Below, piece by piece: positions 44,262-55,830 of a stretch of 64,000 nt of DNA (within the stretch, counting starts at the first letter, position 1; each line of letters begins with the position of its first letter). The notes beneath the pieces were generated by a model that was not told where the DNA came from, made no database searches, and was given only the letters and a program-made list of their open reading frames with translations. The stretch comes from Ectobius pallidus (lineage: Eukaryota; Arthropoda; Insecta; Blattodea; Ectobiidae), in contig CAXKWD010000007.1 in assembly GCA_964059195.1 (NCBI GenBank), positions 149,903,769-149,967,768 on the forward strand, written 5' to 3'. Position numbers and translations under genes: made by a program.

Positions 44262-45014
44262 CAGGGCCCGGATTCTGATGACCTAAAGTTGTTTGAAAAA
44301 TGACCCTAAATTTTAAAGAAAATGACTTAATAACATTATAAAAAATGACCTAAAACTTATATTTCATTTATAAAAAATTATTGTACACACATAGTTATAG
44401 ACTAGTTTGTACATAATTGCAAAAATTGTAAATAACTATAATGTTGTGAATGTTCATTTCTCACGGAAATTTATACTGGCACTGAGGCACTGACGAGTCA
44501 AAATTCGGCATTTCCTTTTGTGGTCTGCCGGATTATATTGTTGTTTATTTAGGGTAAACAAACAGTAGTTTGCACTGTCAAATCCAAGCAGGTGGCAGAC
44601 TCTGGTGTCAAGTCAATCTAATAACAATAGTAATATAATACAAAATTTTGGCGTTTCTTTGATTCTCATTTCCGACTGAGACATGACAACACTATAACGC
44701 CGAATTTTTCCTTCTTGCAGTAAACAAACAACACTTCAAAGACAGCACCGCTACCGACGAAAAAAGTTAATACACTCAATGTAAATACATGAAAATGACT
44801 AAACAAGGAAGAAAATTACACGAAAATGACAAAATAATGACCTAAAATTGAAATAAATGCCCTAAAAATATTAAATGGCATAAAATGACAAAAAAGTTAC
44901 CTAATAAAAATGCATGTCTATAATCTAGAGGCCATGATTAGGATTTATCTACAAGTTGGCAATGTCTATGCAGCGTCAATAAAAAGATGACATGTCAATT
45001 GAATACGGGCCCTG
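44262..45014 (+). mobile_element. hAT-like family C, copy 3
   Basis: CAGGGCCCGGATTCTGATGA at the left and ATACGGGCCCTG at the right; flanks GATATCAC (44254-44261) and GTTATCAC (45015-45022), 7 of 8 identical. It keeps about 75 bp absent from 35215. Confidence 0.88.
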
Positions 45015-45022
45015 GTTATCAC

Positions 45023-45393
45023 TTTTATGAAGTCCCGAACGGATTAATTCTGGTACACTGAAAAAATGTTGTTTATTGTGATCAAAGATTCGGTTTATGT
45101 TATCACATTTTGCTTTTTGAGGCTTTATTTCAAGGTACTACACGTCATTCAAAATTCCGTTTTTAAGGGTTTCGTCATTATCTAACTTTCTCTTTTAAAC
45201 ACACACCCCACAATTAAGCTGCAGCTTTTGATTTATGAAGATAACAGTGTTGACATGCAGTGATGGCTAGTGTAAAATGAAAAGATTTGAACGGACAGGC
45301 GTTAGATGTTTTGCTACGCGGTGTTCACCACAGATGAGTCCGATCAAAGATATGTATTGATAAAGTACGCTTAGTTCAAGTTTCTCACTTCAA
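45023..45393. other. No gene or known repeat seen
   Basis: Nothing recognised. Confidence 0.4.
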
Positions 45394-46372
45394 TTACCAA
45401 GGATGTGATGTAAGTACAAATGTAGATAACGATATCGAAAATAAAATAAATAAATTCCAACACTCGTATTTTCGGAACAATAAACAGAACATTGCAAAAC
45501 AAGATGCGTAGAGATACAAAACTGAAGTTCTACAAGATTATGACTGTTCCAGTGCTCATGTATGGAAGCGAAACATGGATAATACGGCAGAAAGATAAAA
45601 ATAAGATACAAGCGGCTGAAATGCGATTTTTAAGAAGGGTTAAGGGATGTAAAAAAAGAGATCAGGTAAGAAATGAAACAATAAGGGAAAATTTAGATAT
45701 ATTTGAATTAAATAAAAATATAACCAAGAATAAAGAAAATTGGAAAGACCATATTAGTATAATGGAACATCATAGAATACCATGGCTTGTACAGTGAGTC
45801 CATTTTATGAGGAAACCTCGCATCACTGCCGCATTGCCGCGCTAGCATCGCATTGCATCGCTGTTGTACAAAGCATACAAGCGGTTAGTTGCTTCGGTGT
45901 GTTATAGTGAGACGCTTGTCTATTGTTGTCGTGTGTTACGTAAGACAATAATCGAAAATGTATAAGGTTGAACAGCGAATTTATTTGGTGGAATGATACT
46001 TATTCAGAAATAACCATAGAAGGCGCGTTCGGAGATTTTCTCGTAAATGTCATTTTGAACAGTATCTCAAATAAATGGTGAGTAATAAGCCTATTTTGAT
46101 AATAAATTGGTTGAGTTATTCTATTTTGTATTGTTTCTAAAGTGATTTCCCGGTAGTAATGGAACACGGTCCCCGCCGGTGAAAGTACAACAGCGGGGAA
46201 AGTATGAGCAGGGACAACGCTGTAAAAAAGTTTCCGCATAAAATGGCCTCCCTTTATATAATTATAAACCTAGAGGGAAGAGAAGCATTGGACGCCCTAT
46301 GAAGAGGTGGGAATAATTAAGTGGGGACGGAACAGGCTTTTTAGCCTAATCCCTGAATTGATGATGATGATG
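45394..46372 (+). mobile_element. Non-LTR retrotransposon 3' part, family B, split by a miniature element
   Basis: The left piece encodes YQGCDVSTNVDNDIENKINK, then after a frameshift near 45488 RRDTKLKFYKIMTVPVLMYG and SETWIIRQKDKNKIQ, the LP/VP.LMYG.ETW block of LINE reverse transcriptases. The frame ends in the inserted element at 45792. After that element, the same protein continues from 46255 with YKPRGKRSIGRPMKRWE and then a stop. The 3' end is (ATG)n at about 46359-46372, probably the family's tail. Family B differs from family A in sequence and tail. It is dead: frameshift, stop and insertion. Confidence 0.82.
45792..46254. mobile_element. TA-flanked miniature element inside the LINE remnant
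   Basis: Ends CAGTGAGTCCATTTTATGAG and, from the right, AAGGGAGGCCATTTTATGCG, both followed by GAAAC. TA at 45790-45791 and 46255-46256. Removing it and one TA restores the surrounding LINE frame, which fixes its borders. 463 bp, no transposase. Confidence 0.85.
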
Positions 46373-47345
46373 TTTAGAATATTTTAAATGTAGAATGGAA
46401 AATGGAGGTTATTATAATTTTGAAACTTATCTAGAGGGCCTGGCTCGCTCTAGTGAACTGTCAGAGATCAGATAAGCCGTGACTGCATGTGCGTGTGAAA
46501 TCTTATTGTTAGCGAGGTCGCCACCTCTTACTGTAGTCATAATTACCTGATAGTACAGCTCTGCACTTCCTTGCTACCGTTACTCCCTAATTTGAGAAAA
46601 TAACATTCGTAACTGCCGGCGTGTTATTTGTCATCTTCACAAATTATATAAGGAACTGTACTGTGTGTCTCCATACGACGACAGCGAAGTCAAAATTACT
46701 CGTTCATTTCTTTCTCTAGCCATGGGAAACAGAGTTCTCTCTGTATGCGAAATACTGTTCGTGCCATTTTAAGAAGGCCTCGTCCCAAACCATCGTCTAT
46801 CTGCGAAATAATAAAATAGCAATGTTCCCTAATCCGAAAATCTGCACCGACACCGAGAAAGCACAGGTGCTCTGGTAGCCACGTGGGTTTCCCGTGTTGC
46901 AGCTGTCATTCACCAGTTCTAAAATGAAGTAAACGTGCTGTGGTACGTATTTGACAACATTGTACTGAACTGAAGGCAAGTGTGAATACGCCTAATTACC
47001 ATTTTATTCACTGATTGACAGGTTGAAGAGGATTAAGGTGGCAGCAGGTAGAGGCAGTTCTTGGGGAAAAAAAGCATTTAAGAAGTGGCTCCTACAATAC
47101 TCCACATATTTCAATGTTACCAGCTTCCATTACTTTTTTCTCCGACAGTGATTATTCATCCATTTCCCGTTCGTGCTACCATGGTGGAAATTTGAATTTC
47201 CTGCACCCGGTGGCGGTCCCTAACCAGTCTGGGTCTTTTACCTTCTTTGCAACTCATGTGTAACCTTTAGTCTTTGAAATATTTTTTATTATTACTGACT
47301 TGGAACTTTTGATATATTTATTAATACATACAAGGAATGAAATCA
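46373..47345. other. 1 kb with nothing recognised
   Basis: A 60-codon minus frame at 46797 has no features. No repeat match. Confidence 0.4.
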
Positions 47346-47530
47346 AAGTTACTAGTTGACCGTCGCCGGTGTACCGGGATTTTGTCCCGAAGGAGTTCTT
47401 TTACCTGCCAGTAAATCTACTGACATGGGCCTGACATATTTATTCACACATAAATGACATCGATCTGGGCCGGGATCGAATCCGCGACCTTGGGCACAGA
47501 AAGCCAGCGCGACTCTAACTGCACCACTCA
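47346..47530 (-). mobile_element. SINE5: tRNA-headed SINE, single copy here
   Basis: The minus-strand head GGGTTGAGTGGTGCAGTTAG carries a B box GGATTCGATCCC, then a body with ATGTCAGTAGATTTACTGGC and a GGGACAAAATCCCGGT hairpin. It is not SINE1-3. Confidence 0.7.
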
Positions 47531-48105
47531 ACCCGTCTCTACCGAATGTAGTAAATTTTCAAATAACGACTTTTTGCCTTACGCTTTTATACAAACTTTT
47601 TCTTCTGGGACTTCAGTTTTTAGATTTACAGCAGTGTTCCCATGAAAGAAGTTTTAGATCATTAAATATTCTTTAAAATGAGTTATTTTTTTATTTTATC
47701 TTCAAATGATCAAAAATTATTGTACGGCAGAAGAAGTAATAAGAGAGGAACACGTATGTGAAAAATCGGATGTGAAAGTCACATAACTTCCTCTGCCCAA
47801 ATAAAAGTTAGCAGTATTCACATATCCTTGTACAGAATCGCAAGACACAATTTTACGCTAATTATCCTATAAATACCTCTTCTTTCAATGATGCGACTAA
47901 AAGTGACAAACTTAAACAAACTTATAACAAACTTAAAAAAAAGTGACTGCAGACGTTTATTGAACTTTCCACCGTAAAGAATAATTTCCGAAATTTATCG
48001 AATATTTCCCTCAGATACTTCTTTACTCTATGCATGGCCAACAATACATCTTTCTCACTTCACATTGTTATATAGAATAAGAGGCCGTGAAAGAGCGCTT
48101 ATTCA
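47531..48105. other. No gene; hairpin related to family N ends
   Basis: GGCAGAAGAAGT at about 47725 and ACTTCCTCTGCC at about 47790 form an inverted pair. TATGTGA/TCACATA lies inside it. The motif equals the 3' end of family N (GGGCAGAGGAAGT). Confidence 0.5.
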
Positions 48106-48602
48106 GTTGTTCATCACGCAAGACAACTTTCTACAAACAGTGGGTGAACAGTGGGTGGCTTGTAACTACCCTCAGAAAATTTTTCCGAAAAAAAGTTTCA
48201 AATAAAAGTTTTAGCTCTCAGTAAAAGGAACAATTGTGCAAATTTTAAAGAAAATCGTTAGAGACGTTTTCGAGAAAATCGCGAAAAACGAAAATTTCTT
48301 CATGTAGTCCCCTTAAAAATAAGAGAAAATATTCGCCAATCTTATCCTCACATCTTCAGAATATACCTGACCCAAATACGAAATTTTGTTTTCATACGAT
48401 TTTCCGTTTTGGAGCTAGAGTGTTCACAGACAGACAGACAGACGGACAGACAGACACACAGACATGTTTCCAAAAATAGTATTTTTGGATTCAGGGGGCC
48501 TTGAAACGTGTATATATGCTAAAAACTCAACTTCGAATTTTGGGGTCGAAAACAATACTTCCTCTACATATAGTACCTATGGTACGGGCAGAGGAAGTGA
48601 CA
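48106..48602 (+). repeat. Repeat family N, copy 4
   Basis: Runs from GTTCATCACGCAAGAC to GGTACGGGCAGAGGAAGT, with an ACAGACAGACAGACGGACAG tract at about 48428. Best-preserved 3' part of the family. Confidence 0.72.
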
Positions 48603-49312
48603 AAGAAAACTGGTGTAGATGAATTATATTCAGTTACTCCCACAGAAATGATGATACAAGGAGACATGAGCAAAATCGATATCAGAAGATGTCACCTTAT
48701 GAACAATGGATCGGAAGTGTGACTATGTAAAATGCATATCGTACGTCAGAATGCGAAGTGGAAATCGACAGCTGAAATTTTGCATTTTTGCTAAAGAATA
48801 AACGCGAGCTCTTAAAACGGATAGGATGTATAGGATATTTTGAAAAGACGGTAAGAAGTAAAACCCTAGACCCATCGAACAGTGATGTACGTTTGCACAC
48901 TTAGAGTTTTGAAAGGTTCCCACAGATATTAGAAGCAGAATATACTCTGAAAGGAATGCCCGGCATTATTCGATAGGAATGGGTTTTCCTAAGCCCTCTA
49001 TCAAACACTGCATCTTATGCTCGCAATGCACCAGGTAAATGTGGTGAATGCATCAAGAAAATGGCGTGTATAGATTCCATAATGTATCTCTGCACTCAGA
49101 ACCACTCCGCTCTATATTACATTCACCAATATCTCGAATTCGAAAGAATGGGTTGCATTACCTGACTCCCTTTTTATCTGAAATCTCGAAAACGTATCGC
49201 ACACAGAGAAATTGTGAGAAAAGAAGACAATTTTAAAAACTCTGTCAAATGTTTCGATATATCACGGAAGTTGGCATCTGCTAATTTACGTTCGTTTGCC
49301 AGAGGTAACTTT
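48603..49312. other. No gene or known repeat seen
   Basis: Two overlapping minus frames (48697-48923) lack recognisable domains. Confidence 0.4.
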
Positions 49313-49316
49313 TTAA

Positions 49317-50050
49317 GGGGGGACATTCAGCTTTCGATTAAATTCATTGGTGAGAAATAGACTATGTGAATTGAATTATTATTTTTTTCTCAGCAATGAA
49401 TAGCTCTACAGTCTTGCAATCTGACATACTCTTTATTGACTATTTCTACAATTGCATACTATTTGCAAAATTTTACAGTTTCAAACTTTTACAGTTACGG
49501 GTGATTATCGTTTCAAAATGGCTGCCACGTTTCATGCATTAAACAGCCGTTTACCTGATAACTTCCAGAAATATAGATATTTCTGAGTGATTATTTTTCT
49601 GTGTGTTTGTTAATATCATGTGAACAACATAATCTAGGATCTTTGAAATATCTTCATTATAATTTTTTTTAAATATATATAATTTAACGAAAAAGAAAAT
49701 AAAAACAAACTTATACTGAAGATATTTCAAAGATCCTAGACTTTGTTGTTCACATGATATAAAGAAACACACAGAAAAATAATCACTCAGAAATATCTAG
49801 GCTATATTTGTGGAAGTTATCAGGGAAACGGCTGTTCAGTGCATGAAACGTGGCCGCCATTTTGAAACGATAATTACCCTAACTGTAACAGTTTGCTTAA
49901 TTTTGAAAATAGTATCCAATTGTAGATATAGTCAATAAAGAGTAGCCTATGTCAGATTGCAAGACTGTAGAAAAATTCATTGCTGAGAACAAAGTAAAGA
50001 AAGCCACATATTTCTCACCACTGAATTTCATCGAAAGCTTATGTCCCCTC
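49317..50050. mobile_element. Long-TIR element, complete, TTAA on both sides
   Basis: The arms are inverted copies of about 340 bp: GGGGGGACATTCAGCTTTCG at the left, GAGGGGACATAAGCTTTCGA from the right. TTAA flanks both ends (49313-49316, 50051-50054), a piggyBac-like target, though the G-rich tip is not a standard piggyBac end that I recognise. 734 bp. The right arm has gained TAGGCTA (49798) and TAGCCTA (49943) relative to the left. The frame at 49949 starts within the right arm. Confidence 0.85.
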
Positions 50051-50054
50051 TTAA

Positions 50055-50818
50055 TAAGAAGGGCATATTTGAAGGATCATTCATTCATTCTATTTTCTTT
50101 TCTACTTTATTGCTTTGCCACACGCCGCTTATCATTTTCATTTTGCATTACAATATGGTTCTTCTCTCGTCCATTTCCATGAGTTTTCATCAGGAGTGTT
50201 CGTTGCTCTTTTATTAGGGTTCTCCATATTTTCACTTTTACTAACTTCACCCACGTTTCTGTTCTACCTTCTGTCAAGTTTATGCCCTCATATCACGGTT
50301 TTTACTACCCCACCCACGCTTATGTTCGTATTAACTTTATTCTCAACACCACTTCTTCTCTCTTTCCTTCAACGTTCTTCTCAATTTTTTGTTCATGATT
50401 TGTATATTTCAGCGATGCTCCTCTTACCCAGTTTGCTATGGCAACCGAGCAAGGCCATCTGAGAACACATTTTTTCGCGATCGGTTTACTTCCTCTATAG
50501 GCCTAATAGTATATGCGAGAATGTACTTATACTGTAGTAAAGGTTCACTAATTTAGAACTTAAATTTAATTTTTCAAAGGCTATTTCCAATTTGCATGTC
50601 ATAAAGCAATTAAAATTATAATTTCTCAGAAAATATTTGATTGAGTTTAAAGTATTATCGTGTGTGCTTTCTATCACAATCTTGCTTGTAGTACATAAAA
50701 ACTGTGGAAATAGCTTAAAAACAGCAACATTAAGAAAATTTCCTTTAAGCGATTAGTAATAGTATGCCATTCTATTGTAGTATATTAAACCTTAACTAGT
50801 AATATTATATTATATATA
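50055..50818. other. No known repeat; frames without features
   Basis: A T/C-rich stretch gives a 115-codon hydrophobic frame (50115-50462), probably from composition. Contains TAGGCCTA at 50498. Confidence 0.4.
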
Positions 50819-50820
50819 TA

Positions 50821-51362
50821 CAGCGTGTTAATGAATAACACCTAAATATTTTACCTGTGTATAGAGGGGACATAGACAAGCAACTGTTATTAGGAGGTTT
50901 TCTTCTATGGATTCAATTTTTCCTGTTACAGCATAAAATCTCTCAGGGCATGGCCGCCACTGACTTCTAACGTTAGAAAATAAATGCAAAACAAAGGAAC
51001 TTCGTTGTTAACACTGTAGTCAGTAGTTATGAGTAAAAAAAAAGACTAATGCAGTGGCGACCAATCATGTGATTAGTCTGTAAATTTTGCAGATTATGGA
51101 AACACTAAATTATGATATAGCGGTTGACGAATGATTAAAAGTGAGGTTTTTATCGATCACTAGAAAGGCATGAAGTCGATTTAATGAACGTTTTAACCCT
51201 ATTTCGCTACATTATTGAGTTATGAGCACCAAATTGTAATGACTTGAATGCCCTGTAGCATACACATTTTACGCCATAGAGCAAAAATCTCCTAATAAAA
51301 GTTGCTTGTTTAAGTCCCCTCTATAAATAGGTAAAATATCGGTGTTATTTATTAACACTCTG
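50821..51362. mobile_element. TA-flanked miniature element T, copy 2
   Basis: CAGCGTGTTAATGAATAACA at the left, TTATTAACACTCTG at the right, inserted in a TATATATA tract. 542 bp, the same size as copy 1. Confidence 0.88.
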
Positions 51363-51660
51363 TATAATATAATATATAAGAATATTATGATTTTTCAATG
51401 CATAGTCAATAACTAGAAAGAGCAAAATGTTATGCAATTTTTCATGTAATAACGAATCTCTTTAATTCCTTAAACGATATGAAGATTTGGATAACGACTA
51501 CAATTTTTTTCACGATAATCTCTGGTTGCCGTGGCAACGAAACATTTGCAATCTAGTTAACTAATTTAGAGCTAATTAAGAAGGCTGTGGTTTGAAATAA
51601 TGGTACAATATTTACCTGGTACAGGTAATCTATGCCTTGTCCAAACATAATATATTATAT
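51363..51660. other. No gene or known repeat seen
   Basis: AT-rich; nothing recognised. Confidence 0.4.
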
Positions 51661-52175
51661 TATGTTATATCAAGCAAAACTTGCTTTCAGTAAGCAAAAT
51701 AAATTATTCACATCCAATAATATTAGTTTAGAAATAAGAAAGAATTTGATCAAAACATATGTATGGAGCATAATGTTGTATGGATGTGAAATTTGGTCAA
51801 TTCTGAAATCAGAAAGAAGAAGAATAGAAGTATTTGAAACATGGTGCTACAGCAAAATGCTGAAAATTAGCTGGATTGATAAAATTACCAATGAGGAAGT
51901 TTATGAGAGAGCAAAAGCAGAGAAAGAAATTTGGAACCAAATAAGAAAAAGGAGAATAAAACTCATAGGGCATTTACTAAGGCACCAAATCTTTTAAAAA
52001 TCATTATCGAAGGCACAATTGAAGGCAAGAATAGCAAAGGAAGAGCAAGACTACAGTACATGGAACAAATTAAGGATGACATGAACAGTAAGACATACAA
52101 AGAATTAAAAAGGAAGTCAGAAAGAAGATCAGAATGGTGAATCGCTGCAAACCAATCCAAGGATTGAAGACTAAA
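51661..52175 (+). mobile_element. Non-LTR retrotransposon 3' part, family C, frameshifted
   Basis: The first frame (to 51997) encodes AKLAFSKQNKLFTSNNISLE, LIKTYVWSIMLYGCEIWSIL and FETWCYSKMLKISWIDKITN, then RRIKLIGHLLRH. This is the C-terminal half of a LINE reverse transcriptase with the LYG.E.W block and the IGH..RH motif. A +1 or -1 shift near 51983 moves the rest to another frame: NLLKIIIEGTIEGKNSKGRA, then YMEQIKDDMNSKTYKELKRK and a stop at 52138. The 3' end is AGAAGAATATTATATTATAT, an AT-type tail. Upstream of 51661 the element is truncated. It differs from families A and B; the clade is not assigned. Confidence 0.85.
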
Positions 52176-52190
52176 GAAGAATATTATATT

Positions 52191-52622
52191 ATATTATAAG
52201 AGTACATTACACCTTAACTAGTAAATGCAATTCATAAGTTATTGATGAAGTTGGAAGTTGCTGGTTCAACAGTTACAGATAGATTTACCCTATATCGTGG
52301 AGCTCGGATTGCAATCGAAAGATATGATTTGGCAGATGCATGAGCAATATGTCAAGAAAGTTGAGACATCTGTTGCAGTAACTTATATACTTCTGAGGGA
52401 ATCAATAACACCAAGTAATAACTTGGAGTGGTGTGGCATAAAGTAATGTCTCTATTGAACAAATAACTCAGTTCCTCCAGGGAAAATATTTGTTATTCTC
52501 CACAGTTCCTTCAATTACATCAACATGTTTTCCCTAGACTCAGGCGAAAATTAATTTACCCTGCAGAAGTACTGGTGCTAAAGTTAGTTTTTGTTCGATA
52601 TAATACAATACGGTGTTACGTA
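52191..52622. other. No gene or known repeat seen
   Basis: A 62-codon frame at 52258 has no recognised domain. Confidence 0.4.
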
Positions 52623-52623
52623 A

Positions 52624-53127
52624 TAGTATACTGCGATACTAGTTCCATAAGCGGTGCATACGGATCGAGGAAATAGTTTTGAAAAAACGAGGCCTTGCGC
52701 CGAATTTTTTTCAATTTCCGAGATCCGTTATGCGCTTACGGAACGAGTATTGCATGCTATTTTTTTTGCACGATGATTATTTATATCAATTTAAATATAT
52801 TAATTGAGATATTAGCTGAAAATATTATGTATATAGGCCTACATTATTGAAGACAGATTTTAGAAAGTGAATCGCATGTGTTGGTTGTTATGGGGACGGA
52901 ATATTGTCCTGTTAAAGTCGCCACAAACTGGGGGGGCTTTGGTTCCGGCCTTCGATAAAGGCTTGTATTATAATGGTTTTACTTACGGCACTTGTGCTTT
53001 TTGTAATTTTTTCAGCACTGAGATTTCTTTTGTTTTCATAGCAACCAGATTGCGTGTGGGAATGTCAAGTTACGATCCACGGCAACAATATTCGTAAGTA
53101 CCACTAATTAGTTACATCGTGCAAAAA
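52624..53127. mobile_element. Hairpin-headed miniature element, copy 4
   Basis: Same stem as copy 1 (ACGGATC/GATCCGT). It differs by an extra middle segment (about 52905-53030) and by a TAGGCCTA gained at 52834. Confidence 0.75.
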
Positions 53128-53321
53128 AGTATCTTAATGACATCCAGATTAAAGTGCATATTTTCATTATAACACTTGTGTGGTATCGATTAATATCGAA
53201 CATGGAACAAATTTTAACCCTTGAGAACAGTAAATAAAACTGCATAACAAACAACTCTGTATTTAAAATAAAAATCAATTAAATGTTCGTGTTAAGTTTA
53301 ATATCGTACTAAATTGAGTTC

Positions 53322-53629
53322 GGGGTACGTCGTAGCATAGTGATTGACGCGCTGCGCTACAAACCGGAATATCGCGGTTCGATTCCCGATGAGGTCTTTG
53401 GAGGTTTTCAATTCGTCTAATCCTTCTGGTGGTACTATGGCCCTAGGGTGGACTCAGCCCTTAACAGAAATGAGTACCAGGAGTATTCCTGGGGGTAAAG
53501 GCGGCCGGTGAGTAAAGCTGACAACCTTACCACCTTCACGTGCGGAATGTCTAAAATCTGGGAGCCTCAACCGCCTGGAACCCTCTGGGCCTCCATGGCC
53601 TGTATAGGGATCACTTTACGTTTTACTTT
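53322..53629 (+). mobile_element. SINE2, full-length, with target duplication
   Basis: Head GGGGTACGTCGTAGCATAG, B box GGTTCGATTCCC, tail TTTACGTTTTACTTT. Flanks ACTAAATTGAGTTC (53308-53321) and ACTAAATTAAGTTC (53630-53643), one mismatch in 14. Confidence 0.9.
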
Positions 53630-53643
53630 ACTAAATTAAGTTC

Positions 53644-53944
53644 ATTTCGTCTTGAAAACGTCCGTTGGATTCAAGTTAAAAGGCCAAGAGCAATTTCGAG
53701 TTCCTCGTACCCAATCACCTAGGCCTACTATGTATCGCAGAAGACGAATATATTAGTTATTGCATGTAATAGGCATATTAGCGATTCATTTGAAATATTT
53801 TAACATATTCTAAACCGTGCATTTCATTGCATTTGTGATTCAGTAAGTCAGATGTTTGCCCTAAAAACCCTCCCCAGTAAAAGATGGTAGGCCTATAAGA
53901 ATATTGCTTCGAATTAAAACATTTAGGAATCAATTTCCTTGAAT
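53644..53944. other. No gene; two TAGGCCTA sites
   Basis: TAGGCCTA at 53720 and 53888; nothing else. Confidence 0.4.
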
Positions 53945-53949
53945 TTTAG

Positions 53950-54298
53950 GCTATAAGAGAAGGAAGTGTTTGTTTGTCAGTCTGTTTGTACACGGTGCCC
54001 ATCGAAGTCTGCAGAACGCAGAGATCTGAAATTTTAAACATAGATGGACTGAGGGTGGGCAAATGCACCTCGAAGCCGGATTTTTAATTTTCGCTTCTGT
54101 TCGCGAGTTATGAGTAAAAAACGGACAGGAAAAGTCAATTTTTTTGCGCTTTCGAAGCATCAGTTTTCAGTAATACATTTCAATTGTCAAATAAATTGGA
54201 GGTGGCTTTGCCTATTTTTGTCATACCTTGGAAGTAAAAAGCATCGCGATCGTTTGAATTTGATAAGCCCACCCTGGTCGATTCATTTGTTTATAACT
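53950..54298 (-). repeat. Repeat family K, 3' half, inverted
   Basis: The reverse of copy 1's 3' half: GTCAGTCTGTTTGT tract, GAAATTTTAAACATAGATGG, TGCACCTCGAAGCCGG, ending at TGGTCGATTCATTTGTTTAT. Confidence 0.7.
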
Positions 54299-54560
54299 AG
54301 GATGTGCCCGCGGCTTCGCCCACGATAATTAACTGAAAAATTAGAAATTAATAGTATAATAATTATTAAAGAATTATATTTATTAACACTTGCACGCGAA
54401 TCATTCTTAAACTAAACCATTAATAATTAATGAAACAGCTAAAATTCCGGCTTTAGAGTACATTCCACGATTAGAAATTGCCTCAGATTCGATTATGTAG
54501 TTCCAAAGATAACTGTGATCCACTGCCTTCTAAACTGTATAGGCTAATTCTCGTGCGTAA
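54299..54560 (+). repeat. Repeat family K, 5' half, direct
   Basis: Begins GTGCCCGCGGCTTCGCCCAC and continues as copy 1's 5' half through ATTCCACGATTAGAAA, back to back with the inverted 3' half. Confidence 0.65.
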
Positions 54561-55035
54561 TTCTCGAGACGGCGGTGGATAATGGCGTTTTTCAACTGTT
54601 TGTTGACAGATGAATGAGATGTTAATTTTATTTGATAAATTCAGTGTAATTTTAAGAAATTATATAATTTTTCAAGAGAAGGAGTGATTGATTTGGATTA
54701 TTATTATCAGCGATATTTCAAGAGTTAAATCATCAATATTAACTGCTGGTGCCCCCGGCTTCGCCCGCCACTATTCATTGACTCCAGGATTTTTAAGAAA
54801 TTTACACTGGTAGATTATTAAAAATGTTTGTGGTTCAGAGCTATGAAAATTGTAAGTAAAAATAAAATTAGAATATTTGTTCATTGAGTTCATTTCACTT
54901 AGGCCTTATATAATAAAGAAACGGTTTTCCTAATCTTGTAGTCGTCATGAAAGTTTAGACTGAGAGATACGAACATCGCCGAGTATACCCGATGTCTCAC
55001 GAAGCGGGCGAGCAAGCACGCTATTTAGGGCCGTT
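54561..55035. other. Short K-like start, otherwise nothing recognised
   Basis: GTGCCCCCGGCTTCGCCCGC at about 54748 marks another K-type 5' end, without the rest of the element. Confidence 0.45.
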
Positions 55036-55039
55036 GAAT

Positions 55040-55375
55040 TGTATAAGAGTAGATATCAAGGCAGGCAGACATCTGAAATTTTCAACTTAAACAGAAGAGG
55101 GATAATGAATGTAGGCCTTAATCGGCAAACATTTATCCATTTGGACAGAACTCACTATGCAGGGGTATTCTGGGCCAGGGAATTCGAATCTGAAGTCGTT
55201 TTTACGGAGCGGCGCTTTTTAATCGAGGAATAAACTCCAAAGACGGATTTTTACCTGTTTCATTATAATTATTAATCGTTTAGTTTATGGATGATTCCCG
55301 CGTTAGTGTTTTAATTATGTTGGTCTTAATTTTTAATTTCTTAATTAATTATCGCGGGCGAAGCTGCGGACGCCT
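55040..55375 (-). repeat. Repeat family K, inverted 5' part
   Basis: The reverse of the K 5' part: GGCAAACATTTATCCATTTG, CACTATGCAGGGGTATTCTG, ending ATTATCGCGGGCGAAGCTGC. Confidence 0.65.
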
Positions 55376-55830
55376 GGTGGTAATAATTAAAATTAACATT
55401 TTTTTAAAGTATTTTCATTGTCAAAAGCTTCATAACTCTGAGCGGTTCCTCAGGCCTCACGCCTTGTTAATGCAACAGAATAATTACATCCAAGGTTAAT
55501 GGTTAATGTAGATGTTCCATAAAAAGTATATCATTGTATAGTTCTATCTCTTGAACCAATTTAAAACTGAGCTGTGGTTTAGACAGAGTTAAGGGCAACA
55601 TATTTTTGAGGCAATCTCTCATAATAAACCGTGACATTTACGAGCCTGAGTATCAGTCCTTGCACAAACTTAGCAGACGAGCACAATATGGTTACTGCCA
55701 TAAACTTCGTGTTGTGTTAACTTATTTGCATACTTGGCTTGTTCTGTCTCTGCGTCTTAACCTCATTCCTTGGAGTCACAAAACAAGTGCAAGATAAATA
55801 GTTGTACAAATATGTCGTGTTTGCTAGCCA
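55376..55830. other. No gene or known repeat seen
   Basis: Small frames only. Confidence 0.4.
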
